Source: Dolichospermum sp. DET69
GTDB taxonomy: Bacteria > Cyanobacteriota > Cyanobacteriia > Cyanobacteriales > Nostocaceae
Reading direction: 5' to 3'
Assembly: GCA_017355425.1 (NCBI GenBank)
Contig: CP070233.1
Span: 1-64,000, forward strand
DNA: 64,000 nucleotides
Positions within the stretch are counted from its first letter, which is position 1. Each line of letters starts with the position of its first letter. The notes below the pieces were generated by a model. That model worked only from the letters and a program-made list of their open reading frames with translations. It did not search any database and was not told the origin of the DNA. Positions 17,567 to 27,058 of the stretch are shown one piece after another. Position numbers and translations under genes: made by a program.

Positions 17567-18244
17567 ATGCTTGTATCGCAGTCGGGGAATTACCCAATCA
17601 ACAGCTTGAGTCCTATCGGTACTAGAGGCAATTTAAGTACCTCTAGTAATATTGTGCCAATGGTAGTAGAACAATCTGGAATGGGAGAAAGGGCATTTGA
17701 TATCTACTCCCGTCTACTCCGTGAGCGGATTATTTTTTTAGGAACGCCCATAGATGATGTTGTAGCTAATTCCATTGTTGCCCAATTACTTTTCCTCGAT
17801 TCTGAAGACGCGGAAAAGGACATTCAATTGTACATTAATTCTCCTGGTGGCTCTGTCTACGCAGGTATGGCAATCTATGATACAATTCAACAAATACGTC
17901 CTGATGTTGTAACTATCTGTTTTGGACTAGCCGCGAGCATGGGGGCTTTTTTATTAACATCTGGAACTGCTGGAAAGCGGATGTCTTTACCTGACTCCCG
18001 GATTATGATTCACCAACCCCTAGGTGGCGCTCAAGGACAGGCCATTGACATTGAAATTCAAGCGCGAGAAATTCTTTATATTAAGGGTGAATTAAATCAA
18101 TTAATGGCCAAGCATACTGGTCAACCCTTAGAAAAAATCGAAGCTGATACGGAGCGCGACTTTTTCATGTCAGCAGAAGAGGCGAAGAATTATGGTTTGA
18201 TCGATCAGGTCATTTCTAGACAAAATCTTCCCACAGCAGGGTAA
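17567..18244 (+). CDS. clpP: ATP-dependent Clp protease proteolytic subunit
   Basis: Serine peptidase forming the ClpXP barrel. The catalytic triad is visible: Ser124 in GLAASMGA, His149 in MIHQP, Asp194 in ADTERD. At 225 residues the N-terminal extension is longer than the core; the ATG at 17567 follows the repeat array without a strong ribosome-binding site, and a downstream start is possible. It lies 30 bases upstream of clpX and is surely cotranscribed with it. Confidence 0.96.
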   Translation: MLVSQSGNYPINSLSPIGTRGNLSTSSNIVPMVVEQSGMGERAFDIYSRLLRERIIFLGTPIDDVVANSIVAQLLFLDSEDAEKDIQLYINSPGGSVYAGMAIYDTIQQIRPDVVTICFGLAASMGAFLLTSGTAGKRMSLPDSRIMIHQPLGGAQGQAIDIEIQAREILYIKGELNQLMAKHTGQPLEKIEADTERDFFMSAEEAKNYGLIDQVISRQNLPTAG

Positions 18245-18274
18245 AAAGTCATCATTCTGAAATAAGAGGCTGAT

Positions 18275-19618
18275 ATGTCTAAGTACGACTCCCATTTAAA
18301 ATGTTCATTTTGTGGCAAGTCCCAAGAGCAAGTACGTAAATTAATCGCAGGGCCGGGAGTCTACATCTGCGACGAATGCGTTGACTTGTGTAATGAAATC
18401 CTCGATGAGGAATTGCTGGATACCAATACAGCCGCAGCATCACCACCGGCGCAAAAATCAGAAACTACTGAAAAGCGGCGGACAAATTCGTCTAGTCTCT
18501 CGTTTAATCAAATCCCTAAACCGAGAGAGATTAAAAATTATTTAGACGAACACGTGATTGGCCAAGATGAGGCCAAAAAGGTGTTATCTGTGGCTGTTTA
18601 CAATCATTACAAACGACTGGCGATTCTTCAGTCTAAAGGCAGTGCCAAAGCTGAGGCAGATGATGCTATAGAACTACAAAAGTCTAATATTTTACTTATT
18701 GGACCGACTGGTTGCGGTAAAACGCTATTGGCACAAACTCTCGCCAAAATTCTGGATGTTCCCTTTGCTGTGGCTGATGCTACAACCCTAACGGAAGCTG
18801 GGTATGTAGGGGAAGATGTGGAAAATATCTTGTTGCGACTGTTGCAAGTGGCAGATTTAGATGTGGAAGAGGCTCAACGAGGCATTATCTACATTGATGA
18901 AATTGATAAAATCGCCCGCAAGAGTGAAAATCCCTCCATTACCAGAGATGTCTCTGGGGAAGGGGTACAACAAGCTTTACTGAAAATGTTAGAGGGAACT
19001 ATTGCTAATGTGCCTCCCCAGGGCGGACGTAAGCACCCATACCAAGATTGTATCCAAATTGACACAAGCAATATTTTGTTTGTCTGTGGTGGTGCTTTCG
19101 TAGGTTTGGAAAAGGTTGTAGACCAGAGAGTTGGCAAAAAGTCAATCGGTTTTGTGCAACCAGGAGATGTTCAAACTAAGGAAAAACGCGCTGCTGATAC
19201 ATTACGTCATCTGCAACCGGATGATTTGGTGAAATTTGGCATGATTCCTGAGTTTATTGGGCGGATTCCCATGGTGGCTGTGGTAGATCCTCTGGATGAG
19301 GAGGCACTGATGGCAATTTTGACTGAACCACGCAGTGCTTTGGTGAAGCAATACCAAAAACTACTAAACATGGATAATGTTCAGTTAGATTTTAAACCAG
19401 ATGCGTTGCGAGCGATCGCTCAAGAAGCCTATCGGCGCAAAACTGGGGCGCGGGCTTTACGCGGTATTGTGGAAGAGTTAATGCTGGATGTGATGTATGA
19501 GTTACCTTCTCGTAAGGATGTGACTCGCTGTACTATCACTAAGGAAATGGTGGAAAAACGTTCTACTGCTGAACTAATAGTACATCCTTCTTCTTTACCT
19601 AAACCAGAGTCGGCCTAA
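18275..19618 (+). CDS. clpX: ATP-dependent Clp protease ATP-binding subunit ClpX
   Basis: AAA+ unfoldase that feeds substrates to ClpP. The 447 residues begin with the C4 zinc-binding domain (CSFC ... CDEC), followed by Walker A GPTGCGKT, Walker [10 protein letters not shown], the sensor motifs and the IGF-type loop (KKSIGF) that docks to ClpP. AGAGG precedes the ATG. Last gene of the tig-clpP-clpX block; a large heptamer array follows immediately. Confidence 0.98.
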   Translation: MSKYDSHLKCSFCGKSQEQVRKLIAGPGVYICDECVDLCNEILDEELLDTNTAAASPPAQKSETTEKRRTNSSSLSFNQIPKPREIKNYLDEHVIGQDEAKKVLSVAVYNHYKRLAILQSKGSAKAEADDAIELQKSNILLIGPTGCGKTLLAQTLAKILDVPFAVADATTLTEAGYVGEDVENILLRLLQVADLDVEEAQRGIIYIDEIDKIARKSENPSITRDVSGEGVQQALLKMLEGTIANVPPQGGRKHPYQDCIQIDTSNILFVCGGAFVGLEKVVDQRVGKKSIGFVQPGDVQTKEKRAADTLRHLQPDDLVKFGMIPEFIGRIPMVAVVDPLDEEALMAILTEPRSALVKQYQKLLNMDNVQLDFKPDALRAIAQEAYRRKTGARALRGIVEELMLDVMYELPSRKDVTRCTITKEMVEKRSTAELIVHPSSLPKPESA

Positions 19619-19619
19619 T

Positions 19620-19853
19620 AGTCAGTGGTCAGTGGTCAGTGGTCAGTGGTCAGTAGTCAGTTATTATGGAACTATTGATTATTGACTCTTGACTCTTGAC
19701 TCTTGATTATTAACTCTTGACAACTAACAACTAACAACTGACAACTAACAACTAACAACTAACAACTGACAACTGACAACTGACAACTGACAACTGACAA
19801 CTAACAACTAACAACTAACAACTAACAACTAACAACTGACAACTGACAACTGA
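19620..19853. repeat. Composite heptanucleotide STRR array
   Basis: GTCAGTG units (19620-19655), then TTGACTC units (about 19680-19710), then about 20 units of ACAACTA/ACAACTG running to 19855. The last unit is immediately followed by the ATG of the next gene, so the array serves as its 5' untranslated region and there is no visible ribosome-binding site. Confidence 0.95.
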
Positions 19854-19856
19854 CAA

Positions 19857-20681
19857 ATGAGTTATATAAATGTTCGGGGTGTTGATCATTATTACGAGTG
19901 GATAAAAAAACCATCAGATGTTATTAAACCGGTGATGGTTTTTTTGCATGGTTGGGCTGGTTCGGCTAGATATTGGCAAAGTACGGCCGAGGCTTTATTA
20001 GATAATTTTGATTGCTTATTATATGATTTACGGGGTTTTGGCCGTTCTCAATGTCAGCCTCATTTAAGTTATGAATTAACAGAATATGTGGAAGATTTGG
20101 CGGTTTTATTAAATGAGTTAAATCTTGATCGTGTTTATGTTAATGCCCATTCTATGGGTGCTTCTATTGCTACTTTGTTTTTTAATCGTTATCCCGAAAG
20201 AGTGGAAAAGGGGATTTTAACTTGTAGCGGAATTTTTGAATATGATGAAAAGGCTTTTTCGGCTTTTCATAAATTTGGCGGTTATGTAGTTAAATTCCGT
20301 CCCCAGTGGTTAAGTAAAATCCCGTTAGCTGATAAAATGTTTATGGCTAGATTTCTCCATAGTCCGATTCCTAAAGCGGAAAGTCAGGCTTTTTTAGAAG
20401 ATTTTGTTAATGCTGATTATGAAGCGGCTTTAGGGACTATTTATACTTCTGTGAGTAAGGAACAAGCGGAAACAATGCCGGGAGAATTTGCGAAATTAAC
20501 TATCCCAACTTTGCTAATTGCTGGGGAATATGACATTATTATTCCGGCTGAATTGGGGAAAACAGCGGCGGCTTTAAGTGATAAGGTGGAATTAAATATT
20601 ATTCCGAATACGGCGCATTTTCCCATGTTGGAAGACTCAGAAACTTATTTAACGATAGTTAAAGAGTTTTTGAATAATTGA
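19857..20681 (+). CDS. Alpha/beta-hydrolase fold protein
   Basis: A 274-residue single-domain hydrolase. It has the oxyanion motif HGWAGS near residue 31, a nucleophile elbow AHSMGAS (serine near 100), the acid in GEYDIIIP and His in TAHFPMLE, so the triad is complete. Substrate unknown; ester or lactone hydrolysis is typical. The gene's start codon directly follows an STRR array, so translation initiation is either leaderless-like or relies on a promoter within the repeats. Confidence 0.88.
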   Translation: MSYINVRGVDHYYEWIKKPSDVIKPVMVFLHGWAGSARYWQSTAEALLDNFDCLLYDLRGFGRSQCQPHLSYELTEYVEDLAVLLNELNLDRVYVNAHSMGASIATLFFNRYPERVEKGILTCSGIFEYDEKAFSAFHKFGGYVVKFRPQWLSKIPLADKMFMARFLHSPIPKAESQAFLEDFVNADYEAALGTIYTSVSKEQAETMPGEFAKLTIPTLLIAGEYDIIIPAELGKTAAALSDKVELNIIPNTAHFPMLEDSETYLTIVKEFLNN

Positions 20682-20689
20682 TAAATATA

Positions 20690-20790
20690 AGATGGGGGGA
20701 CCAGATGCCCACCCCACAAGATAATATTAATCAAGATAATATTAATATATTGATTGTGGAGTGGGCTTCTAGCCTGCTCAGAGTTAACAA
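20690..20790. repeat. Degenerate relative of MITE family A core
   Basis: Contains GGGGGGACCAGATGCCCACCCC and GTGGAGTGGGCTTCTAGCC around a palindromic ATATTAAT centre. The core resembles family A (GCCAGATGCTCATCCC) but the AGAGACTTCC ends are not clear. Confidence 0.45.
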
Positions 20791-20848
20791 TACTATTTCT
20801 GCTCATCTACTTAATGTGTTATTTTAGAGGTAAATAGGGGGTAAATAG

Positions 20849-21295
20849 ATGAAAGTTACTACTAATTTACAGCAACTCTATGAAACTGATGACTATTTAT
20901 GGTTATTAAAAACTATTGATTTATTGAAACAAGGTCGTTTTGATGAGGTGGATTTAGAGAATTTAATTGAGGAGTTGGAAGATTTGGGAAATGAAAAGAA
21001 AAATGCAGTTAAAAGTTTATTAGAACAAGTAATTAGACATCTTTTATTAGTCCAGTTTTGGACAAAGGAATCTGAAATAAATTATTATCATTGGCAATCA
21101 GAAATTTTAGGTTTTCGTCATCAACTTGAGGATAGATTAACAACTAATTTACGTAATTATCTAGCTGAAGAGATGGGAATTATTTATAATAGGGCTTTAA
21201 AACAAGTTAAATTAAAAACTAAGTTTCAGGTTGATTTTCCTGAAATATGTCCTTATTCTCTGGAACAATTGTTAGATAAGGATTATTTAGGTTAA
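20849..21295 (+). CDS. DUF29 family protein, copy 1
   Basis: 148 residues matching the DUF29 pattern: LYETDDYLWLLKTIDLLKQGR, a conserved ENLIEELEDLG, a helix with RHLLLVQFW, and the ending CPYSLEQLLDKDYLG. The family is helical, abundant in cyanobacteria and of unknown function. A 45-base leader (ACTTAATGTGTTATTTTAGA and on to the ATG) is shared with copies at 21504 and 27059. The first third of the coding sequence is nearly identical among copies while the rest diverges. Confidence 0.9.
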   Translation: MKVTTNLQQLYETDDYLWLLKTIDLLKQGRFDEVDLENLIEELEDLGNEKKNAVKSLLEQVIRHLLLVQFWTKESEINYYHWQSEILGFRHQLEDRLTTNLRNYLAEEMGIIYNRALKQVKLKTKFQVDFPEICPYSLEQLLDKDYLG

Positions 21296-21503
21296 ATTCA
21301 ATTATAAAGCAATACGGTTCAGTTAAGAAGAAAGGTAGGTTGGGTAGAGCGGCAGCGAAACCCAACAAAGTCCTGATAATGTTGGATTTCGTTCCATTGC
21401 CCCGCGTTCACGCAGTGTCCCCCAGGGATACGTTCACATTCCACAACCCAACCTACATCATCTACTTAATGTGTTATTTTAGAGGTAAATAGGGGGTAAA
21501 TCG

Positions 21504-21950
21504 ATGAAAGTTACTACTAATTTACAGCAACTCTATGAAACTGATGACTATTTATGGTTATTAAAAACTATTGAATTATTGAAACAAGGTCGTTTTGGTG
21601 AGGTGGATTTAGAGAATTTAATTGAGGAGTTGGAAGATTTGGGAAATGAAAAGAAAAATGCTGTAGAAAGTCTATTACAGCAAATTATTAGACATTTATT
21701 ACTGTATCAGTATTGGACTATTGAAGTTGAGAGAAATTCTGGTCATTGGCAAGCTGAAATTTATAGTTTTCGAGATCAACTTAATGCTAAACTAACCACA
21801 AATTTACGCAATCATTTAGTTGAACAAAGATTAAAAATTTACCAAAGGGCATTAGGATATGTGCAAAGAAAAACTCAGTTTCAGGTTGATTTTCCGGAAA
21901 TATGTCCTTATTCGCTTGAACAACTGTTAGATATTGATTATTTAGGTTAA
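21504..21950 (+). CDS. DUF29 family protein, copy 2
   Basis: 148 residues, a close paralogue of the preceding gene: identical for most of the first 50 residues and the last 15, divergent in the middle (VERNSGHWQAEIYSFRDQL). It keeps the same 45-base leader up to the ATG. The two genes are 208 bases apart, with a TGGGTT...AACCCA-type inverted repeat (about 21338-21450) between them. A recent tandem duplication followed by divergence fits. Function unknown. Confidence 0.9.
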   Translation: MKVTTNLQQLYETDDYLWLLKTIELLKQGRFGEVDLENLIEELEDLGNEKKNAVESLLQQIIRHLLLYQYWTIEVERNSGHWQAEIYSFRDQLNAKLTTNLRNHLVEQRLKIYQRALGYVQRKTQFQVDFPEICPYSLEQLLDIDYLG

Positions 21951-21961
21951 ATTGCAGGTAA

Positions 21962-22022
21962 GATCCCCGATTTCTGATATTAATGTATAATTTGTTTATA
22001 AGATTAAAAAGAAGTCGGAAAT
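21962..22022. repeat. Palindromic repeat family GATCCCCGACTTCTT, copy 1
   Basis: Arms AGATCCCCGATTTCT (21962) and AGAAGTCGGAAATCT (about 22009-22023) surround an AT-rich centre. Other members: 25090-25157, 36789-36818 and 51999-52031. Either terminators or tiny MITEs; the last member has a 16-bp perfect stem. Confidence 0.7.
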
Positions 22023-22031
22023 CTGTTAGGA

Positions 22032-24495
22032 GTGCATTTTATGAAATTTAATCGCAGTCAAGTTAAAAAATATCTGCAATCCTCTGATTTTACATCGCTT
22101 TTTATTGAGGAGTTGGGTTGGGATTATGCTGATAGTTCTCCCATATATTTAACTGTAAATGAGGAAAATTATACTATAGAAGCTGCTGCCCAAAAACGCG
22201 GCATGATGGTTTATCATTGTGTGTCTGATTATGGGATTTTACCAAATTCTCAAATTAGAAAAAAAATTGATACTGAAGTTACTAGCTATAGTCAAGAACA
22301 TTTAATTATTTATACTGATAAAAATCAAGATAAACAAGTTTGGCAATGGGTAAAACGTCAGGAAGGAAATAAAACTAAAAGCCAGGAAACTACTTTTAAT
22401 ATTACTCAATCTGGTGAATTATTAACTCAAAAGTTGGAATCTTTATTTATTGATTTTGCTGAGGAAGAAAATTTAACTTTAAGTGATGTTACTCAACGCA
22501 CTCAAAAGGCTTTTGATATTGAAAAGGTAACTAAAAAGTTTTTTGAAGATTTCCAGTTAGAACATCGGAAATTTGTTACCTTTATCAAGGGAATAGATAA
22601 TATAAAAGATGCTAATTGGTATGCTTCGGTAATGTTGAATCGGTTGATGTTTATCTATTTTCTCCAGAAAAAGGGGTTTTTAGATGATGGTAATATTAAT
22701 TATTTACAAGATAAGTTGAAGGTTAGTAAAACTAAAAGTGAAGATTTATATTATCAAGAGTTTTTACAGACTTTATTTTTTGATGGTTTTGGGAAAAGTG
22801 AGAAGTTTCGGAAATTGTCAACTCCCACTTTAATTGGTAAGATTAAATATATTAATGGTGGTTTATTTTTACCCCATTATATTGAAGAAAAATATCAGGG
22901 GAGAATTACCATTAGTGATGCTGGTTTTGAGGATATTTTTCAGTTGTTTTCTGGTTACACTTGGCATTTAGATGATACTCCCAGTGGTAAAGATGATGAA
23001 ATTAATCCTGATGTTTTAGGGTATATTTTTGAGAAGTATATTAACCAAAAAGAGTTTGGGGCTTATTATACTAAACCAGAAATTACTAATTATCTCTGTG
23101 AAAGAACTATTAATAAGTTTATTGGTGAGAAATTGAACCCCCCCCAACCCCCCCTTATTAAGGGGGGGAGTGAAGAGGAAGAAGAACATTATCTCTGTGA
23201 AAGAACTATTAATAAGTTTATTAGTGAGAAATTGAACCCCCCCCAACCCCCCCTTATTAAGGGGGGGAGTGAAGAGGAAGAAGAACAAAAAGCCCCCCTT
23301 TTTAAGGGGGGTTGGGGGGATCAAAATCTCAATAATCAATTATGTCAGCAATTATTAGATGATATTTTACCTCAGCTTTCAATTTTAGATCCTGCTTGTG
23401 GTAGTGGGGCTTTTTTGGTGGCTGCTTTACAACATTTAATTAAGATTTATACGGCTATTTTTGATTTTATTCAAGTTTCTGGAGATGAGTTAAATCAAGG
23501 GAGATTAAGGAAGATTAAAAAGGATCATCCTTCGTTGGATTATTATATCAAAAAACGGGTAATTACTGACAATCTCTATGGTGTGGATATCATGGAGGAA
23601 GCGGTAGAAATTGCTAAGTTACGCTTGTTTTTAAGTTTGGTTGCTTCTGCGAAAACTGTTGACGATTTAGAACCTTTACCTAATGTTGATTTTAACATTA
23701 TGGCAGGTAATTCTTTAATTGGTTTAATTCGGGTAAATGAGGAAAGTTTTGATACTGTGGGAAATGTTAGACAAGGTAATATTTTACAGTCTTTGAAATC
23801 TCAGGATTATCAAGCTATTTTAAATGAAAAAAATCAAAGTATTCAAAAATACAAGGAACACGCTTTTATTGTCGGAGAAGTTGAAGGAACGGAACAAGAA
23901 GATCGTTTAGAGAGTTTGAGACATCATATTCATGATGTTTATCGGGAATCTCTGGTTAAGTTAAATCAATTGTTATTAGATGAGTTTGGGAATTTGAAGA
24001 TTAAATATGAGGAGGTACAGTTAAAGGGGAAAGCTACTAAGCGGGTTTTAAATAGTTCCCAGATTAACAGAAAAAGATCCATATTTTAGCGAAATAGTAG
24101 AACGTGCAGCCAAACTAATCTGTACAACACCAGAATATGATGAGTTAGCGAGAGAGGTTGGTTTAGGAAGTCATGAAAATGGAGTTACGGAAGAGATAGC
24201 AAGAGGGAAAATCCGTGCAGAATTAGATGGAATAGTTGCCCATTTGTATGGGTTAACAGAAGCGGAATTTAGTCATATATTGAGTACATTTCCTATTGTT
24301 GCGGAAACGGTGAAAGTATCGGCTTTAAAGGCTTATAGAGCGATCGCTAATTTATTTACTCGCAGTATTTTAGAAGATCAATATCAAGTTATCTCTAAAA
24401 AAATTACAGAGCAATTTGATGCTAAATGGTTAGAAACTCTGGAAACAGAAGATGATTTGCTGGAAGCTGCTGTTGAACTAACTAAACATGAATAA
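22032..24495 (+). pseudogene. Eco57I-like type IIG/DISARM-style DNA methyltransferase with internal deletion
   Basis: The first frame (22032-24089) gives 685 residues: an N-terminal region, then the SAM-binding motif LDPACGSGAFL (near residue 453) and YGVDIMEEAVEIAKLRL. The catalytic NPPY motif and target-recognition region that should follow are absent. At about 24064 homology jumps, in a +1 frame, to a family C-terminus (LTEKDPYFSE ... VAHLYGLTEAEFSHILSTFP) ending at 24495. So several hundred codons are missing and the frame is broken. A 33-residue direct duplication built on a palindromic repeat lies upstream. Intact homologues are modification or restriction enzymes of phage defence. Confidence 0.85.
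23091..23320. repeat. Palindromic repeat inserted in-frame in the methyltransferase and tandemly duplicated
   Basis: A 99-bp unit starting TATCTCTGTGAAAGAAC is repeated at 23091 and 23190. Each unit contains a C7/G7 palindrome CCCCCCCTTATTAAGGGGGG, read as NPPQPPLIKGG, followed by GSEEEEE. A third half-palindrome (CCCCCCTTTTTAAGGGGGG, read as APLFKGGW) follows at about 23292. The duplication keeps the frame (33 codons). Confidence 0.95.
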
Positions 24496-24516
24496 TAGCT
24501 TACGTCTAGAAGAAAA

Positions 24517-24717
24517 AAGCCAGAAAGAAAGCCAGAAAGAAAGCCAGGGAATAAATTCCCTGTCTAATAGCTAAAGTCGGTTAAAACCGACTGGATGTTT
24601 TGGTTTTTTCTATTTAGAGAATAATATGTGATCTTTGATTAAATTAATTTAAAGGAGTGCGTTTTAACGCACTTTAGCTATGAGCCAGGAAATTTATTTC
24701 CTGGTGGTTATAAAATA
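24517..24717. repeat. Long imperfect inverted repeat (MITE-like)
   Basis: Left arm from AGCCAGGGAATAAATTCCCTG through TAGCTAAAGTCGGTTAAAACCGACT and right arm AGTGCGTTTTAACGCACTTTAGCTA through GCCAGGAAATTTATTTCCTGG are reverse complements over about 55 bases. Each arm also contains its own small palindromes. It lies in a 275-base gap without genes. Confidence 0.85.
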
Positions 24718-24770
24718 CACTTAAATGAATTAGAAAATAACCATCATCATCAAATAGCGTCATAATAGAA

Positions 24771-25073
24771 ATGATCACAACTATCATGATGTACAAGTTT
24801 GAAAATCTCAACCGTCAAGAGGTAGAATCTATGTTAGGAATCACACTCAAACAAACACGAGTTTATCAAGAAATTAAAGAAGAAGGAAGAGAAGAAGCAA
24901 CTTTTAATTTAGTCATGCGACAATTGACTAAGCGGTTTGGTGAAATATCGCCGAAAATACGCGGTTCTGTTGCTGGTTTATCCTTACATATTTTAGAAGA
25001 GTTGAGTGAAGCATTATTAGATTTTAATAATGTGGATGATTTACTTGCTTGGTTAGCAAAAGTTGCAGATTAA
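24771..25073 (+). pseudogene. C-terminal remnant of an Rpn/PD-(D/E)XK nuclease with DUF4351
   Basis: 100 residues corresponding to the end of the family of recombination-promoting nuclease/transposase-like proteins: REVESMLGITLKQTRVYQEI, EGREEAT, and the DUF4351 domain (NLVMRQLTKRFGEIS ... LLDFNNVDDLLAWL). Full-length members have about 200 further N-terminal residues with the nuclease active site, absent here. It may still be expressed as a small protein but cannot be a nuclease. Confidence 0.7.
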
Positions 25074-25086
25074 GATTTGATGATAA

Positions 25087-25158
25087 TTAAAGATCCCCGA
25101 CTTCTATTATCAATTTATCATTTATTCACACAGTTAAAAAAGAAGTCGGGGATCTAAC
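25087..25158. repeat. Palindromic repeat family GATCCCCGACTTCTT, copy 2
   Basis: AGATCCCCGACTTCT at 25089 and AGAAGTCGGGGATCT at 25143-25157, with a 38-base AT-rich spacer. Sits between the nuclease remnant and the VapBC-like pair. Confidence 0.8.
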
Positions 25159-25199
25159 AATGTGTTATAATATCAAAATTAGCAACAGGAGTAAAAACC

Positions 25200-25487
25200 A
25201 TGACTGTTAAACAATTGATTCAAGCAGAAATTGACAATATACCTGAAGAAGCACTTGAACAGGTTTATCAATTACTTAAAGAATTGAATAAAAGCACAAA
25301 AAAAGGGATGTTGTCATTAAATGACACATCAAAAACCACATTACAAAAATCAGAAAAAAATGGATCTAATTTTTATCCTTATCATGATTTAGATTATCTT
25401 GCGGGAACATGGGGAGAAGAAGATGAAACAGAATTTTTAGCGAATACTAAACAATTTAATGAAGTTGACAATAACTTATGGAAATAA
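25200..25487 (+). CDS. VapB-type antitoxin
   Basis: 95 residues. N-terminal dimerisation-like helix MTVKQLIQAEIDNIPEEALEQ and a C-terminal toxin-neutralising tail with HDLDYLAGTWGEEDETEFL and LWK, a pattern common in antitoxins paired with PIN toxins. It overlaps the toxin gene by 10 bases, the classic translationally coupled arrangement. Expected to bind its own promoter and neutralise the partner. A candidate ribosome-binding site (AGGAG) lies just before the ATG. Confidence 0.82.
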   Translation: MTVKQLIQAEIDNIPEEALEQVYQLLKELNKSTKKGMLSLNDTSKTTLQKSEKNGSNFYPYHDLDYLAGTWGEEDETEFLANTKQFNEVDNNLWK

Positions 25488-25897
25488 AATCAATTCTACT
25501 AGACACTAATGCTTATACAGCCTTTAAACGTAATCAAAATGAAGCAATATCAATTATTCAAACTGTAGATATTATTGCTATGAATACAGTTATTATTGGA
25601 GAGTTATTAGGAGGTTTTGCTGTAGGAAATAAACAAGAAATTAATTGTTATGAATTGCAACAATTTCTTGACGGTACTAGAGTTAAAATATTAACTATAG
25701 ATCCAAAAACCTCAGAATATTATGCGATGATTTATTGTGAATTAAGGAAAAAAGGAAAACCTATACCTACTAATGATATTTGGATAGCAGCTACAGCAAT
25801 TCAACATGATTTAATTTTATTTACTTATGATAGTGATTTTCAGCATATTCAAGAACTGAAATCAGGAAATCGTTTAGCAGATTTTATTGATAAATAA
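25478..25897 (+). CDS. VapC-type PIN-domain toxin
   Basis: 139-residue PIN-domain ribonuclease. Acidic active-site residues are visible: Asp9 in LLDTNAYTAF, Glu42 in IIGELLGGF, Asp99 in PTNDIWIAATAI, and Asp in TYDSDFQHI. Type II toxins of this family cleave specific RNAs, often tRNA. It overlaps the antitoxin upstream. The only apparently intact protein pair in the decayed island of 20.8-27.5 kb. Confidence 0.9.
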   Translation: MEIKSILLDTNAYTAFKRNQNEAISIIQTVDIIAMNTVIIGELLGGFAVGNKQEINCYELQQFLDGTRVKILTIDPKTSEYYAMIYCELRKKGKPIPTNDIWIAATAIQHDLILFTYDSDFQHIQELKSGNRLADFIDK

Positions 25898-26099
25898 AAA
25901 TCTTTTTTATATTAATTGTAGTAATAAAATATGATCAAGATTTTGATGAATTATGAACACAAATATCATTAATTTATTTATCATTTTCATAAATAATGAA
26001 TCTTTGCTAAAATTCAGATATCTATTCCATTCCATCCTGAAAATCCTTAAATCCTGGATATCCTGATTCTGACAATTAATTAATATAATATAAAAAACT
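25898..26099. repeat. Direct-repeat relic CCTGGATATCCTGATTCTGACA
   Basis: The segment around 26030-26075 (ATCCTGAAAATCCTTAAATC then CCTGGATATCCTGATTCTGAC) recurs at 44055-44092 and, in reverse complement, at 43930-43960 and 44332-44365. A dispersed repeat; no gene seen in this gap. Confidence 0.7.
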
Positions 26100-26696
26100 A
26101 TGCCCCGGATTTTTGATAATATTAATGATCAACTATTACCTATTCTTAAACAAAGTCTACAAGCTGCAAATAGGGCTGATTTTTGTGTCGGTTATTTTAA
26201 CTTGCGAGGATGGAAATTAATTCAAGAGGAAATTGAACAATTTAGCGGAGGAGAAAATAATTGTTGTCGGTTATTAATTGGAATGCAAAAATTACCAAAA
26301 GATGAACTTCATGAAATGTTAGGTTTAGGAATATCTCATAAACCTATAGATACAAATAAATCTTTTCAACTGCAAAAACGCATAGTTCAAGAATTTCGAC
26401 AGCAGTTAATGATCGGAAAACCCAATAATGCTGATGAATTGGGTTTAAAAAGACTGAAATCACAATTACAATCTCAAAAAGTAGTTGTTAAACTCTATTT
26501 GCGTCATCCTCTCCATGCTAAACTTTATTTAATTCCTCAAAATCACCCCAATTTACCGACAATCGGCTTTTTAGGAAGTAGTAATTTAACCTTTTCAGGA
26601 TTATCAGATAATAATTCCTTGTGTGTGATTCATCCTGAAGATATCCAACAGGAAGCGCAAATTATTTGTTCATTAGGATTATTTTCTGGGGAATAG
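26100..26696 (+). pseudogene. Truncated PLD-domain N-terminus of a SNF2/DEAD helicase-type defence protein
   Basis: 198 residues. The PLD (HKD-like) catalytic element is present as HAKLYLI with GFLGSSNLTFSGLSDNN, the typical N-terminal nuclease-like module of large helicases that accompany Eco57I-like methyltransferases. Such proteins are about 900-1100 residues; here the reading frame departs from homology right after the PLD domain and stops, followed by repeats and a MITE. Not assigned to a named system. Probably a broken partner of the methyltransferase pseudogene 2 kb upstream. Confidence 0.7.
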
Positions 26697-26714
26697 GAAA
26701 ATTAAACTTATTTT

Positions 26715-26775
26715 CAACCCACGAAGGTGGGTTTTGCCTGTGTAGATGCGGTTTCTAACCGCCGATTTAATATTA
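26715..26775. repeat. Dispersed repeat (CCTGTGTAGATGCGGTTTCTAA)
   Basis: Contains CCCACGAAGGTGGG hairpin followed by TTTTGCCTGTGTAGATGCGG and TTTCTAACCGCCGATTTAAT. The same block occurs at 51430-51535 behind the split protease gene. With the MITE that follows it fills the 362-base gap 26697-27058. Confidence 0.8.
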
Positions 26776-26780
26776 CTTAT

Positions 26781-27016
26781 GGCTTGCTGAAAGAAAGCAA
26801 AAGTATTACTAGATAAGGCTTTACAGGTTTTTTTAACCAAAAAAGTGCAAGATTATTGACAATAAATGTTTAAAATCCTTGCATTTTTACTAAAAATCAC
26901 TGAGTAAATTTTAGAACTCATTGGCGAACCCTTCTCTTCCTTCTTCCTGACTCCTGACTCCTAGCCCTAACGGAAAGACTTTTATGGCTAAAGCCACGCT
27001 ACGCTATCAGCAAGCC
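26781..27016. mobile_element. MITE family B, copy 1 (about 236 bp)
   Basis: Ends GGCTTGCTGA and TCAGCAAGCC are perfect inverted repeats of 10 bp. The interior has GTGCAAGATTATTGACAATA and AAATCCTTGCATTTTTAC, shared with the copy at 35701-35982, and CTTCCTGACTCCTGACTCC units. No coding capacity. It sits just before the third DUF29 gene. Confidence 0.75.
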
Positions 27017-27058
27017 CTACTTAATGTGTTATTTTAGAGGTAAATAGGGAGTAAATAG

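Noticed and set aside
14101-19853. CRISPR arrays
   Set aside because: The direct repeats have 7-bp units without spacers; the 16-bp array at 37306 also has no spacers and no cas gene is in the window.
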